Origin: Avena insularis
Lineage: Eukaryota; Streptophyta; Magnoliopsida; Poales; Poaceae
DNA length: 64,000 bases
Assembly: GCA_023614405.1 (NCBI GenBank)
Contig: JAJUPC010000035.1
Location: 744,001-808,000, forward strand
Direction: 5' to 3'
This document shows positions 34,601-45,999 of this stretch, one piece after another. Each line of letters opens with the position of its first letter. Positions within the stretch are counted from its first letter, which is position 1. The notes under the pieces were generated by a model. It was not told where the DNA came from and searched no databases. It worked only from the letters and a program-made list of their open reading frames with translations. Made by a program: the position numbers and the translations under genes.

Positions 34601-35686
34601 TTAGCTTAGGTAATAGAAAACAAGGGTGGAAATATATTCACACTATGGAAAATTTCTAAGACTGAGGACTTGTGTTTTTTGTTTAATAAAACAACTAAGT
34701 TAATGAATCACCTGGGTGGAATGGTAATTGCTTGGTGGTTTTTGGTTGAGTGGTTACACAAGGCCAGGGGACTGGTGAACCTTGTGTATCTCACTTGTGG
34801 ATGGCCACCCAGGAACAAAGAGATTTGAGATGTCAAATGTTGAGAAGCTTCAAGTGCAACCACTTGGCATTATGGGCTCTGCCTGGATCGTATAGGTTGC
34901 AAGAACTTAGCCATATGGACAGTTGGTGGTAGGGTTTGATAGGTTGGAGCGCGTCCATTTTGGTCTAAGGGAAGGCTTCTGAAAGATCTTGTCTTGGTGA
35001 AACCAAGTCTTGTGGGGAAAGTGCACCACCTCTGCAGAGTGTAAAATCTAAGTACTTAGCCATGTCCCTGGCAAAGGACAATTTGAGCATCAAGACATGG
35101 AAGCAATCAAGAATCTCATCATCCAAATTTCTAAGTTAAAATCTTGTGGGTTGAACAAGGGTTAAAGAATCTTCAATCTTTGATTGGGAGATGCCATGGA
35201 AAAGATTTTGTCAAAACAAAAACTTAGTGTTTTCAAATGTTAAGGAAAAATATATTTTGAGCAATGCAAGCCTCAACTCCACTTAGCCAAATGCATATAG
35301 ATGATAGACTCCACTATACTACCATAGTATCACTTGCCAATACAATTCAAATGTATTGACCCTTGTGGTTGTAACTTGTATGTTGCAGGTTTGATTGATT
35401 TAGTGACGTGTGTTGATTAGGATTACAAAGTCTACAACCAACATGTCTGCCTGTGGCACTTTGAAGATGAAGGACCCCCTGCTTATAGATATTCTGCTGC
35501 AATGTAATGTAATAGCCAAATGAGCTATGTAAGATGTAATAAATTATGTTATTCCTCGTTATAAAGTTGTATTATGACCTTTGTTTCTTGATATTACATC
35601 TTAACTGTGGATGCTAGCTATTGATCCAGGGACTAGCATTGTAAACACAGGGGACTCTACCTTATTTAAAGGTTGGGACCCTTACA
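31643..35686 (+). mobile_element. Solo LTR (4,044 bp) of a family A relative
   Basis: It starts TGTCACATCCCAAGATTTTCC and ends GGGACCCTTACA, with perfect 5-bp target duplications AGAAA (31638-31642 and 35687-35691). Removing it and one AGAAA restores the tandem repeat sequence 'gagaaatctcgactttcc'. Layout parallels the 9942 LTR: an AT-rich start, a GC-rich centre (32600-33500), 'aatgaatcacctgggtg' near 34700 and a 'gatccagggactagca' motif near the end, but it is clearly a different subfamily. ORFs inside are not genes. Confidence 0.95.
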
Positions 35687-35691
35687 AGAAA

Positions 35692-35757
35692 TCTCGACTT
35701 TCCATTTTTTGAACCTGAAAAACCAGCGTTTTCCCAAAGGAGGTGCAAGATTAGGGC
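35692..35757. repeat. Rest of tandem-repeat copy four
   Basis: 'tctcgactttccattttttg' to 'aggtgcaagattagggc' continues copy four of the 29604 array after the solo LTR. Similarity stops near 35757, which marks the right end of the array. Confidence 0.9.
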
Positions 35758-36029
35758 CTTCTAGAAGCCCCCCACGGGGCCAGGTTGATTCTCCGTCCCA
35801 ATTGTTAGGCACCGTTGGATTGGGGAGAATGGACGATAAGGATCATCCTTTTCAATAGTGATCCATGAGTAGGAATTTCTGTGTCCCTATTGGCCCTAGC
35901 AATCATCAGTGGGCCTACCTCCTTGACTTTATAAACATGACCATGTGGCCAAAGCTCAAACCCCGTTCGTTCCCTGCAACTCGCGTTAGCACAAGCGTCG
36001 AATCCTACCTGAAGAAACGGCGCCTCACC
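35758..36029 (+). other. Probable promoter region of the split 36030 ORF
   Basis: No ORF of note. 'ctttataaac' at about 35928 could be a TATA box about 100 bases before the ATG at 36030. Confidence 0.35.
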
Positions 36030-36045
36030 ATGGAGAGGCCGCGTA
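36030..36045 (+). pseudogene. First codons of an ORF split by an LTR
   Basis: ATGGAGAGGCCGCGTA reads MERPR and is cut by the family B LTR. GCGTA here and GCGTC at 38243-38247 look like the two target-site copies, one with a substitution. Reading across the LTR gives MERPRHGYPPEWKRAMDQY, an open frame continuing at 38243. The protein is not recognised. Confidence 0.45.
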
Positions 36046-38242
36046 TCAGCTGATGATTAGCTGTGGTGATGCTAGTGGTTTACTGCTGATGATTCCATGG
36101 TTAAATTTCATATGATTCAGATGATACAGTTGCTTTGAAAACAATACTTGGTAAAACTAGTGGTTTTGATAACTTACCACTGTCATTACTTGGTTAATGA
36201 CAGTGAGTATGGTGTGATGAAGTCACTGTCTTAGTACTGTTGGCTTGAGAATTCATGTATATATTGAGATCAAAATGGTCTCTAAAAGTGAAGACATATA
36301 TATATGAATATCTTGTTTATGATTCCTGTGTTTAAGAATAGGAAAGTGATTTATAATTGGTTGATTGTATCTATGAAGATTGGATGCTTAACCTGCTTAG
36401 TTTAGAACTGTTCTTGTGACACTATCCTTGTATGGCACACAAGAATAGATTCTTTTACTTGGTGTGGTTTTATTCAAGCTTAAGATTTGGCTTGGCATGA
36501 TAGATAAGTGGAATCCTCTTTCCTTGTATCCCTAGAACCAGTGATGTTGGTGTGAGGTTTTAGGGATTTAGACCTCTATCTTGTTGATTCACAGGGATGG
36601 TTTCTGGTAGTGATACCAGATACTATTTCTTGAATCAAAGTTTGGGAAAAATGATTGTAAGCTTGATAGCTTATATAGATCCATAAGATTAAATCCTAAG
36701 GTGCTACTCTAATTGTAGAGATGTGCCTAGAGTTTTAAACCTTAGCTATGTTCATTCTTGAATTGAAATATAGCTTGATAACTAGATCAATGATGTTGTT
36801 CTGAGATTTATCTGGATCTTTATACCTTTTTGATTGCTTTTATAGTTTAAAACCTCATTGATGGATTCACCCCACTTGGGTGCTTTATGAGAGTTTGAAT
36901 AAGAGTCAGATCATGTATGTTTGTCTAATCTTAGACAGATAGATTATTTGTTGGTCTATTTACTCACCATTGTCACTTGATGTTGTGGTTGCTAGTGGTT
37001 GATCTTGTGGTAGCTTGATCTGGTGCTCCCCTGGTATTTCCAGCTCCTAGCTTGTCATTGATCTAGCCCATCATCTCCTGATCCTGATGGCTTGATCTTG
37101 GTCTTGCTATCCACCTGATCTACCCCCTCCTTATGTCACCACCTTGGTGATGTGATCCTGGGCTTTGGTTGGTTTGATCTAGCTTGGATTTGGCTTGGTT
37201 TAGCTACTGGTTGCTGTGCTTGGTGTGTAAGAGCAATGGAATGGTGTGGGGATTGGTTTCCCACGGCCGTGTTGATGGTTTTGTTTGGTTGTGTTGTTGC
37301 TGCTGTGGTGTTGACAGAACACACCATGCAGTTTGGTGTGTGTGTTGCTTGTGTGCCTGCTACACAGTTGTGGATATGTTCTGAATTTTGAAAGTTACTT
37401 TCATCTGGTTACTTCTACTTGGCTGGTGAAACTTTCCCCTCCTTGCTGTTTATTTGACTTATGGCTTAAAATTATGAAAGATACATTCTTTCATATTGGT
37501 GAAACTTGCCCCTTATATACTCAATGATGAAAAAGTGAACAGTGCACTTCACTGTCAACTTCTCAGAGTAAAAATAATTCTAATCCTAACCTTCTTTTTC
37601 TTTTAAGTTTATTTTTATTTTGCAGGTACCAGATTTGAAGATCAAGACTTTAGTTTAGGTTTTTATTTTTCTTTATAGATTAGTCACTTGTAATAACTAT
37701 CATATTCAATTGTAATCTTTAATTTATTCTTTTGTACTCTTTATTTTTATTCTTTTGTAATAAAGATTGTACTATTATAAATAAAGAAATATTTTTCTTT
37801 ATTTATTTGCTATTGTAAAGATTGTGGATGATTCTCATAAGTTACATTTTTGTAACTTATTTATTGAATAAAATTATGAAATTGATATTCATATTCTTAT
37901 TCTTATTGCTCTCTTTATATAAAGTTTGAGTTATTATTGGTTAACTCTTAATTAAATCAAAGATTCAAACAGCATTCAAAAATCCTTTGGAATTATAATT
38001 CAAACACTCAAGTTTTAAATTCAAATTTCATTTCCCAAAACACATAAGTCCACAAAGATCATATCAAAGTCTATAACAATAATCCTTCAAGACTATAATA
38101 ATCTCAAAGTATGAAAGAAACTTTGATCACTTTAGGTTTTTATTTGGCAAAAAATTTACCCACATTTTCACAGATGAATGCATGCAACATCTTAAATTCC
38201 TAAATCTACCCTTCGTTAGTTCCTAAATGCTGGGATGTTACA
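36046..38242 (-). mobile_element. Family B LTR, probably solo
   Basis: In minus orientation it starts TGTAACATCCCAGCATTTAGG at 38242 and is AT-rich with 'gaacagtgcacttcactgtc' near 37540, shared with 3450. The last 250 bases match 3960-4213. The left end is uncertain: either at 36046 (which allows a near-matching 5-bp duplication) or at the TG at 36051. No coding region is present. ORFs at 37152-37527 have no domain. Confidence 0.65.
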
Positions 38243-38586
38243 GCGTCACGGCTATCCGCCAGAGTGGAAGAGGGCAATGGACCAATACACGCGCCAGCAT
38301 GTACTGGCCAAGTTGCTTCAAGAAGGAGCGGGAGGCGTTGATTTGGATTTGCAGAGCTCACTGTTCGAAGATCCACTCGGATCTGTGCAACCCCGAAGGG
38401 AGGCAACTCTTCTGGGTAGTGCATGGGCGTATGCCCTCCACCGTTATCGATGCTGCGTGCCGTTCAGCACACGTGAAGAGGAACGCCGCTGGGCTCATCC
38501 TCATCGATTCAGACTCGGAAGAGGCGGACGACGACGTGGAGGATGTCGTGCACGACAAAGACATCAGGAGCGGAATATTTGATTAG
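38243..38586 (+). pseudogene. Continuation of the split ORF, unrecognised
   Basis: One frame continues RHGYPPEWKRAMDQYTRQHV for about 110 codons to 38582. An overlapping frame (to 38586) looks more protein-like towards the end, with NAAGLILIDSDSEEADDDVE. This suggests one frameshift in an original protein with a basic/aromatic start and an acidic tail. No family is recognised. It lies just upstream of the SINA-like gene on the same strand. Confidence 0.4.
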
Positions 38587-38911
38587 GATCACTTGAGCCT
38601 AAATTTAAAATATGTACGGTAGCTTTAATGACCTGTTCAGATAGAATGGCCAAGTTGTAAGAGCACGTACAACGTTGTTTGAGTCTAGATTTTTTTCCTC
38701 TTATAGAGCATCAATGCCCCTGACGTTGTCGATGCGACATCGCTGACAAAGATGAGGCGATGCTGATGGGACGATACGCTGTCTCTGCTCCCAGCACTTG
38801 ATGGTACAGTCATAATTTTGGTGTGCGTCAGATGAGAAGGAGACGCGCGTATCCGCAAAAGATCTGCTCCCCGCTTGCTAGTCCAGTCAACATCCTCAAT
38901 GTAGCTGCGCA
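38587..38911. other. Intergenic, upstream region of the SINA-like gene
   Basis: No coding or repeat feature is visible; short ORFs on both strands lack domains. Confidence 0.4.
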
Positions 38912-38919
38912 CTATAAAA
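38912..38919 (+). promoter_or_regulatory. TATA box of the SINA-like gene
   Basis: CTATAAAAG in a GC-rich context (gcgcactataaaagaccgac) lies about 140 bases before the ATG at 39056, a normal distance for a plant promoter with a short leader. Confidence 0.65.
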
Positions 38920-39055
38920 GACCGACGAGGCAACACGCAAACATCCCTCGATCAAAGAGCCTCCCATCATCTCCATCTACTATGCACTTTGTTCTCGCCC
39001 GCAGAATCGGTTCTTGCAGGCCGCCATCACTCTCCTCCAAGAAACCCCAACAATA

Positions 39056-39721
39056 ATGAATCCGCCCTCGCCCCCATTTCATCTGGAGTCAATAGAGGAT
39101 TCGATGCACAAGATTCGGTACAGTGGCTGGAGCAAGTTCGGGGACGACACCTTCACAGAAATTGCTATGCGTATGGACACTACCAGCGCCGTCAGGCTGG
39201 CCGCATCCTCCAAGGAGTTGCGCCGCCAGGTCGCTGGCGGAAAAGCTAGCAGATGCCCCAATGATGGCTGCGGGACATTGGTCACCTTCCACGACTTCCT
39301 CAACCACAAGATGGCATGCCCGCACGATCCGTGCTACTGCCCTGAGCCTGGCTGCGAGTTCGTCGCCCAGCCCATAGCGCTCCTCGCCCACCTTGAAAAA
39401 TCCCACTCGATGGAAGTGCACAGTTTCCACTACGGTGTGGAACACAGGTACATCTCTCAGCCTTTGCTGGCACCAGGCTCATGGAGAGTAGAGACCGTCA
39501 GATCCGGGGACGATGGTACACTGTTCGCCGTGCGATTTGACATGCTCCACTCTGGCCTCGCCATATCCGTCGAGTGTGTTAGGTCGGCGGCATGCAAGTT
39601 TTCATGGTACATGGTGGATTTGCACTTATATAAACCTTCAATGATGGTAGGGGACCAGGAGGAGTTTGCCAAATATAGCCTGTTTATCGAGCCGAAGAGC
39701 AGATGCCGCCAGGATGACTAA
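39056..39721 (+). CDS. SINA-like zinc-finger protein lacking RING, with F-box-like N-terminus
   Basis: This is a 221-residue single-exon ORF. Residues about 67-118 form a SIAH-type zinc finger: CPNDGCGTLVTFHDF, HKMACPHDPCYCPEPGC and LLAHLEKSH supply the Cys/His ligands. The C-terminal part (YISQPLLAPGSWRVETV, LAISVECVRSA) fits the degenerate substrate-binding fold of grass SINA-like proteins. Those usually begin with a RING finger; here residues 28-55 (FGDDTFTEIAMRMDTTSAVR, LAASSKELRR) look F-box-like instead. If so, it could join SCF complexes rather than act as a RING E3; this is inference. The start was chosen as the first ATG in frame; the 14 codons before it lack an ATG. The gene is intact, with a TATA box 140 bases upstream, and is a plausible functional gene. 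Confidence 0.7.
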   Translation: MNPPSPPFHLESIEDSMHKIRYSGWSKFGDDTFTEIAMRMDTTSAVRLAASSKELRRQVAGGKASRCPNDGCGTLVTFHDFLNHKMACPHDPCYCPEPGCEFVAQPIALLAHLEKSHSMEVHSFHYGVEHRYISQPLLAPGSWRVETVRSGDDGTLFAVRFDMLHSGLAISVECVRSAACKFSWYMVDLHLYKPSMMVGDQEEFAKYSLFIEPKSRCRQDD

Positions 39722-40060
39722 AGATTTATGGAATTTTCTAATTAATAAACATGATAGGTTCATCCTGTATTACTCATTATGCATCTACAAGGTGGTAGAT
39801 GACAGATATGACGGACTTCATTCTTATTATGTGTTGTTCAAATTTGGGATTAGGTATTGATGTTGATTATAGTCGATCATGGTTTTAAGAGAAGAAATAA
39901 GAACTGGTTTTATCTGTAATGCTATTGTGTTTCAGTGTCTGTATTGCTGAATCGCTCACTTTGAAATCCATCATACACACGTTTCTTCTAATGAGAGGAT
40001 GACATGTGGGTTCAGATGCGTGATTAAACGGTAGCGTAATCAATTTTGGAACAGGGTAGC
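39722..40060. other. 3' flank of the SINA-like gene; no gene seen
   Basis: AT-rich sequence, probably the 3' untranslated region. 'attaataaac' at about 39740 could serve in polyadenylation. Nothing else is recognised. Confidence 0.4.
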
Positions 40061-40085
40061 GGGAGCGAAGGAAAAAATTCCATCA

Positions 40086-40140
40086 TGATGGTCCTGTGCC
40101 ATCGATCCTTCCAGGACAACACTGCAGGCGACGAGGCAAC
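40086..40140 (-). pseudogene. Short fragment of a DUF4283-like gene
   Basis: About 50 bases (ccatcatgatggtcctgtgc ... ctgcaggcgacgaggc) match 57536-57592 with few differences. On the minus strand they encode RRLQCCPGRIDGTGPS, like RHLQCWPGRIDGIGPP in the larger pseudogene. It lies just beyond the 3' side of the MULE transposase. Confidence 0.6.
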
Positions 40141-40599
40141 TCCATGTCATGGCCATAATTTTGGTCGTTGAATTGTTACAAATCCATGATTATTGTTTAT
40201 GGGTAATCAGTTTAAAAATCAATGTACAATCTAACGACCTCGAATCAGGTCGACACCACACATCACATACCCTTACAAGTACCAGATATAAATAAATTTC
40301 AATGAAAATTCAGGAAACGACGTTACTATGTCACGTCCTCTCTACTCCTCTTATTACTATTCAATCCCGCGCTACACTAAACAACAGTTGATGAGGACAG
40401 AAACAAAAATGATCAAAATGCCAAGTAAAACTAGTTTCAAGCTTAACTTTTATCCGGAGAATCATACAGAGACGAAATTTATAGGGATTTATTGTTTCTC
40501 CTGCAGTTAGCCGAAAGATCCTCATGAACATCCTTAATCACCCCAGCAACTTCTTCATATTCAAACTCAACTCCATTATTATCATTTCCCTTCCGCTCC

Positions 40600-42588
40600 C
40601 GCTTACCCTTTTGTTTCTTTTTGCCCTATCCCCGCCGGCACGTCCACGTCCTCAGCCAACTGCTGGTTACCAACGTTTCCCTCCACATGCACATCACTGT
40701 TTTCCTTCACATGCAGCACTTCCTCCATGTCATCTCACTGCGCTTCCTCTAGTTCTGCCTGAGAAGCCTCATCTTGTTCCTTCGTGATGTGAACAGGGAC
40801 AAGGTCAGCATCTCCGAAATCATGTGGAACTAGGTTTTTTCATAGCCTCTTGATATGTCCCAACCCTCCACACCGTTTGCACTTCCACTTCCGTTCTCCT
40901 AGTCTCGAACCTTATGCGGTGAAGGCTTCAGTCCTTTCCTTTCTAGGCCTCCCAGGTGGCCTCCTAAGAACTAGTGGTTCGAGTTTGAACCTTGGATCGA
41001 CTATCTCCCAATCATTTTCATCAGCAATAGGTGGTATGTTTTCTGCATAAGTTGCAGCAAAATTGTCCAGGGAGAAATAGTTATGAACATAGTCCTCTAT
41101 TTCAGCACCTCTACCTCTCAGCTTTAAGATGAAGTGCAGTGCATGGTGGCATGGCAGACCAGTAACCTGCCACTTCCTGCATGAACACATCTTGTTACCA
41201 ATGTCTACAGTAAACCTCCATTCAGTTCCGTGCTTGTCTTGTACATAAACCTCAGCTAATGTATTGGAACTTCTGACCATCCTCGTCTTTATCGTTCTCA
41301 TTTACCTGGTTCTTGCATTCAGTAATAAAACCACGTTTGGAATTATTTTATGGCTACAAATTTTCTCGCAGAAATTCTCTGCCTAAAATCTATCTTCACC
41401 ATTATACACTGTCTTATTGCATCTAACAAAATAATCTTAGCATTGAACCTTTGCTTAACTCACCAAACTTGCTTCTGGCCCATAACTTGTTATGATGTTC
41501 TTCGAGGTATTCTTTCAGATTCGACACTGTATACAAGTTCTGCATGTAAGTAGCATGCGTGCTTGAGGTGTACGTGTATGCTGATCGCCACAAGTTGTCT
41601 TCAAAGGTATTTCCTTTGAACTTCTTCGTGAAGCTAGTAGAATTGTGTCGCATGCATTCCCTATGCTCAACCCTAGGAAACACAGCATCAACAGCATTCT
41701 GAAGCCCTTTGCATGCACCAGTGTGTATCACCAAGCCTTCAGGGTGACCAATTACTGCACGTAGTCTCTGCATGAACCATGTACACCTTTCAGTCGATTC
41801 ACCCTTAAGAACAGCATAGGCTATGGGAAAAGCCAATTATGTGCGTCCATAGAACAAGCGGTAGCAAGCTATTCCCTGAACTTCCCTATAAATAAGTTGC
41901 ATCTGTTGCAAAGTATGGCATGTAGCCGTCTTGGAACCCCTACCAGCATGCCTTCAGGCAAACAAAACATATCCTGAAGCATTTCTTATCCGCCTTCTTA
42001 TACTTCACCACCCTTGAGACCTTTTCTCTTCCTTTCACAACCTCATAATCAATGTCAACAACACTACCAGGTGATGTCTTCTCTACCTTAGCTTTGAAAC
42101 TATACACCATGTCAAAAATGTCGGTCCAGTTGACCTGAAGGAAGTCTAGATCCATCTCCTTCCCATCAAAGACTCTATGGTAAGGAATCAGAACATTAAA
42201 CTTTTCGCTAAGCTTAGTTCTGAGTTCAGCATGTCCAATGCTATGATCCTGCCTCACCCAATCAAGTACCTTAGCAGTAATCCACTTGGTTGTCGTTGGT
42301 CTAACTTTATCACTTAAAGAAGTATTAGAGCAGTTGTGTTTCTTCGTGTTTATCTTGATCTGCATTCAATGGGAATACAAATAAATCAGAGGACTCATCA
42401 GCAAAAAAAAAATGAGAAAGACCGAAACTAAATGTAGCTATTGCAACCTGAAATGGGTGTCCACCCCGCATTGGAGATGCATGCAATATCCATTTACACA
42501 CCTTACTTTCCCTACAATGCACCCTAAATCTCTTTTGGTCGCTGGTTTCAATGATAAATTCGAACCCAACTCTTATTCCATAGGTAGC
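40600..42588 (-). pseudogene. Mutator-like (MULE) transposase, C-terminal two-thirds
   Basis: Minus-strand order: end of the DNA-binding domain (YGIRVGFEFIIETSDQKRFR, WILHASPMRGGHPFQV; 42588-42440), then WITAKVLDWVRQDHSIGHAE and a DFGKEMDLD-like region (42365-41940), a degenerate start of the catalytic core (FATDATYL near 41905), core continuation FPIAYAVLKGESTERCTWF, EGLVIHTGACKGL and VEHRECMRH (41836-41423), and the SWIM zinc finger CSCRKWQVTGLPCHHAL (41301-40912). A remnant zinc knuckle CKRCGGLGH follows. The core has Gly where relatives carry the second catalytic Asp (HTGACKGL), and there are frameshifts between segments. It is inactive. The N-terminus lies at 54404-55162, beyond the Tat insertion. 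Confidence 0.88.
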
Positions 42589-43076
42589 TGATGGGGATGC
42601 CTACCGGGGTATACCCAGCAGGACATTTCTGACTGGCCCCGGAACTGGCGAGTGGGCCTGCAGGACGGCGACTGGATCAAGACCTGGCGTGGACCCAAGC
42701 GACTGGAAGCTGAAGGCCCAGGAGAGTAGATAGGCCCAGTCGGATTAGGTTAAACGAGTGCCGAAACCTTGACTGATTTGGTTGAGATATGTAAACCCTA
42801 GGGGGGTGAGTCTATATAAACCTCCCTACAGGGCGTGTAGAGGATACGTTCCATCATCCACCCAAGCGACTCGCCGCCTAGCCGTCGAGCTCTCCCCATT
42901 GTACTTCCATCATAATACAATCTAGCAGGAGTAGGTCTTTACCCTCCGGGGGGGCGAACCTGGGTAAAACCCTGTGTCTCCTCCCTCATCTCGCACCGCA
43001 GATGGCTGGCCGCCCTTGCCCTATGTTCTACTACTCGCTGCCGATTGCAGCATCTGCCGTGGTCATTCCCACGACA
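42589..43076 (+). repeat. 5' LTR of the Tat element
   Basis: 488 bp, from TGATGGGGATGCC to CCACGACA. A TATATAAAC at about 42812 and the following leader are shared with the 3' LTR and mark the promoter. Confidence 0.95.
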
Positions 43077-43077
43077 G

Positions 43078-43098
43078 TGGCGCCCACCGTGGGGCCTG
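43078..43098 (+). other. Primer binding site of the Tat element
   Basis: TGGCGCCCACCGTGGGGCC starts two bases after the 5' LTR. This TGGCGCC-type site is common in Tat elements. I do not assign the tRNA. Confidence 0.75.
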
Positions 43099-43232
43099 GC
43101 CGGTCTGGCCGGTGTTCTGCGGCGAGATCCAATCTGCCCATCAACGAGTCGGTCGCCACCGGCCGCATGATAGCGATCGGCGAGATGCTCCAGATCTTGC
43201 TGAGCAGCTACGTCCCGTAGGCGCGACCCGTC

Positions 43233-45167
43233 ATGCACAACATGATCTTGCCAGTCGGCACGATCAGCCACTTCGTCGGCCTCACCGACGTCATCATCTC
43301 GGAGGACTCGGCTCGCATCCGCGAGTCGCCGCCACGCGACCGGCTCTCCGAGAGCCAGGTCCGCACGATCCACCGCCTCGCCTCCGAGTACAACTCGGCC
43401 CACAGTGACGTGGCCGAAACCACCACGGCCGCGGAAGATGGGGCCATCAACGACGACGCTGACTCGGTGACTCCGGCGTCACTCGCCGGATCCATCATCG
43501 CGGCTTCGCCCGCGGGCTCCATCACCCAGGTCTCCAACGTAGGAGACTTCGAGGATCCCTCCATCCTTGGGATCTTCGACTACGACTCCGGTTCGGAGAA
43601 CTCCGCCGATCTTCTCGACGGGACCGGTCGCCACGCCGCGAACTACATGGCGACTGGTACCGAGCCACCGGAGGATCCCTTCTCCACCCCGATCCCTCCT
43701 AACGCCACGGCAACAGAGGTCGAGGAACTCCGCCTGAAGCTGGCGGAGGCAGTCCGCAAGGAGCAAGCCGAGCGCGAAAATTTTTGCCTCGAGCAGGTGA
43801 TGGCGCAGGAGCTGTCACGTTACCACCAGCAGCGAATCAGGTCGCTCTTGAACCCAACAGTCCAGGGGCGCGCTCTGAACTTCGACGATGAGAACGACCC
43901 GGCCCGCGTGGCCGAGCGCGTGATCTGCGAGAACGCGCCACCCGGAGGAAGCGCCTGGCCCCCACCAGGGTCGACAGCGAACGGCGCCCCACCTCCACCC
44001 AACCGCGCACCCCCCAGGGACCAGCCGCGGATCATGGTCTCCTCACGGGAGCGAGACGCGAACGGCCTACCACTGTTCTCCACCCCGATGGACAACCTCG
44101 TGGCGGGCCGAGCAGCGGCCGTCAACATCACGGCCACCGGTGACAGTGCCCTATAGATCCAGTACGTCAAGGCCCTGCTCGCAAGGGCGGTCGAGCAACA
44201 AAACGCAAGCGTCGACTCACAGGGCCGGATGTACTCATGTTCATCGGGCCGCAGAGCAGCCTCAAGTGGCGGTCCATTGGCAGCAAACACCCTCAACTGC
44301 CCGCCACCCGAACCACTGCAGCTCCAACACCGACTCGCGAACGTGACACTCTCCGCCAACGACCCCAGGCCAGCGACCAACTTCGTCGCTGCCAACGGTC
44401 AGCCCATCGACACCCGCACCCACATCATCAACAACCAGAGCTGGCGCGCACGCCAGCCCGACGACCTGCGACACACCCTAGCCAATCGCCGAGACGGCGA
44501 GACGATGGGGTCGCTAAGCCGACTCGGGCCCCGATGCTTCGGACCGATGATCCGAGGCGAAAAATACCCGACGAACTTCAAAGCGCCGAAGGAAATAGAG
44601 AAGTACGACCCTTCGTACGACCCCTCCGTGTGGCTGGACACCTACCTCATGGCGATGGGGATCGCAGGCCACACCGACCTACTAGCCGCCCGCTACCTCC
44701 CCCTGATGATGGAGGGAGCGTGCAGGCAGTGGATCAACACTCTCCCCCCGGATAGCATCGACTCCTGGGAAGAGATGCGTGATGCCTTCGTCAGGCACTT
44801 CAAGGGTTCGTACACTCGCGCCACCACCATCGAGGACCTGGAACGATGCGTCCAGGGACCCCGTGAGTCAACCCGCAGCTGGGTCCAACGGTGGCAAGAA
44901 CTATGGTGCAACGCAGTTGGCATCCACCCGGACACCGCGATCCACTGCTTCAAGACCTCGTGCCGCTACGAGCCCTTGGTCGCCAAGCTGAAACGTGTAT
45001 ACCGCACACTCGACAACATACCGGACCTCCTTGAGATCGCCAAAACATACGCGGAGGAAGACCCAAACCAGGAAACCGACGATGAGTCGGGAGGTCAACG
45101 CCGCACGTGGCAACGACAACGGACGACGGTCCGACCTATGCTACAGCAACACTTGCCTCACTGGTAA
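43233..45167 (+). pseudogene. Tat gag
   Basis: One frame from ATG 43233 runs to 45167 with a single TAG at 44154-44156. The N-terminal part (to about residue 300) is low-complexity, acidic and Pro-rich, with a short coiled coil (VEELRLKLAEAVRKEQAER). The second part has the Retrotrans_gag core: FKAPKEIEKYDPSYDPSVWL, YLPLMMEGACRQWINTLPP, SWEEMRDAFVRHFKGSYTRA and STRSWVQRWQELW. After about 45090 the reading shifts to the next frame. The capsid role is established for the family; this copy would need suppression of the stop. Confidence 0.88.
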
Positions 45168-45999
45168 GCGCCGCAGTGACGGGCGAGTCGACTTCGTCGC
45201 CAACGCTGGGCACGCGCAGCGCGAGCCCAAGAGCTTTCGTCGTGACGGGGGGCAACGTCGCGACGGCGGCAACTACAAGGCGAAACCAAGGTTCGACCCC
45301 ACGGCCCTCCTTAACCAACCTTGTGCGTTTCACAGCAGGGAAGGGAAGCCCGCCACGCACACGACCGCCGACTGCCACTCCCTCAAGGAGATCGAGAAGG
45401 CACGGCGAGCGCGGGAGGACCCCGACAACAACCCGCCAAACGGCGGAAAATTCGGCAGTGTGGCCGGCTCGCTCCACACCTTCAGAGGCTTCAACACGAA
45501 GCGCGAGAAGAAGGTCATCGCCCGTGCCGTCGCCGTCAACGCGGTGGCCCAGGTGGACGTCCCCCAGTTCCTCAACTAGTCGGAGCAACCCATCACCTGG
45601 AGCCGCCAGGACCACTCGCCACGCATCGAGTATCCAGGCCGAGTCGCCCTGGTGGTCAAGCCCAAGGTGGGAGACTACTGGCTCCCCAAGACATTGATGG
45701 ACGGCGGCAGCTCCATCAACATCCTGTACCTAGACACCTTCAGGCAACTCGCCGAGTGCGAGGCCAAAGGAGCCGAACTCGCCGACGCCGTCATCGCAGC
45801 AGAGGCCAACCACGCCGACGAGCTCGCCAAGTACGCGAGCGGGGTCAACAACGACGACCCCACCATACTCAAGAAGCCCAACTCGGAGGGCGGCAACACC
45901 TTAGCCTTCGAGGCAACGATGCACACCCGCACCGTCGAGCTGGTCCCAGGCGACTCCAGCCAAACGGTGACGATCGGGACGGGCATGAGCCCAGCATAG
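45090..45999 (+). pseudogene. Tat gag C-terminus and protease region
   Basis: In this frame a basic Gly/Arg-rich stretch (FRRDGGQRRDGGNYKAKPRF) leads into CAFHSREGKPATHTTADCHS, a variant zinc-binding motif of Tat gag. A TAG at 45577-45579 follows PQFLN. The protease follows: RVALVVKPKVGDYWLPKTLM with the active-site motif DGGSSINILY (about 45702). A further TAG ends it at 45997. RT continues in the same frame. Confidence 0.8.
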
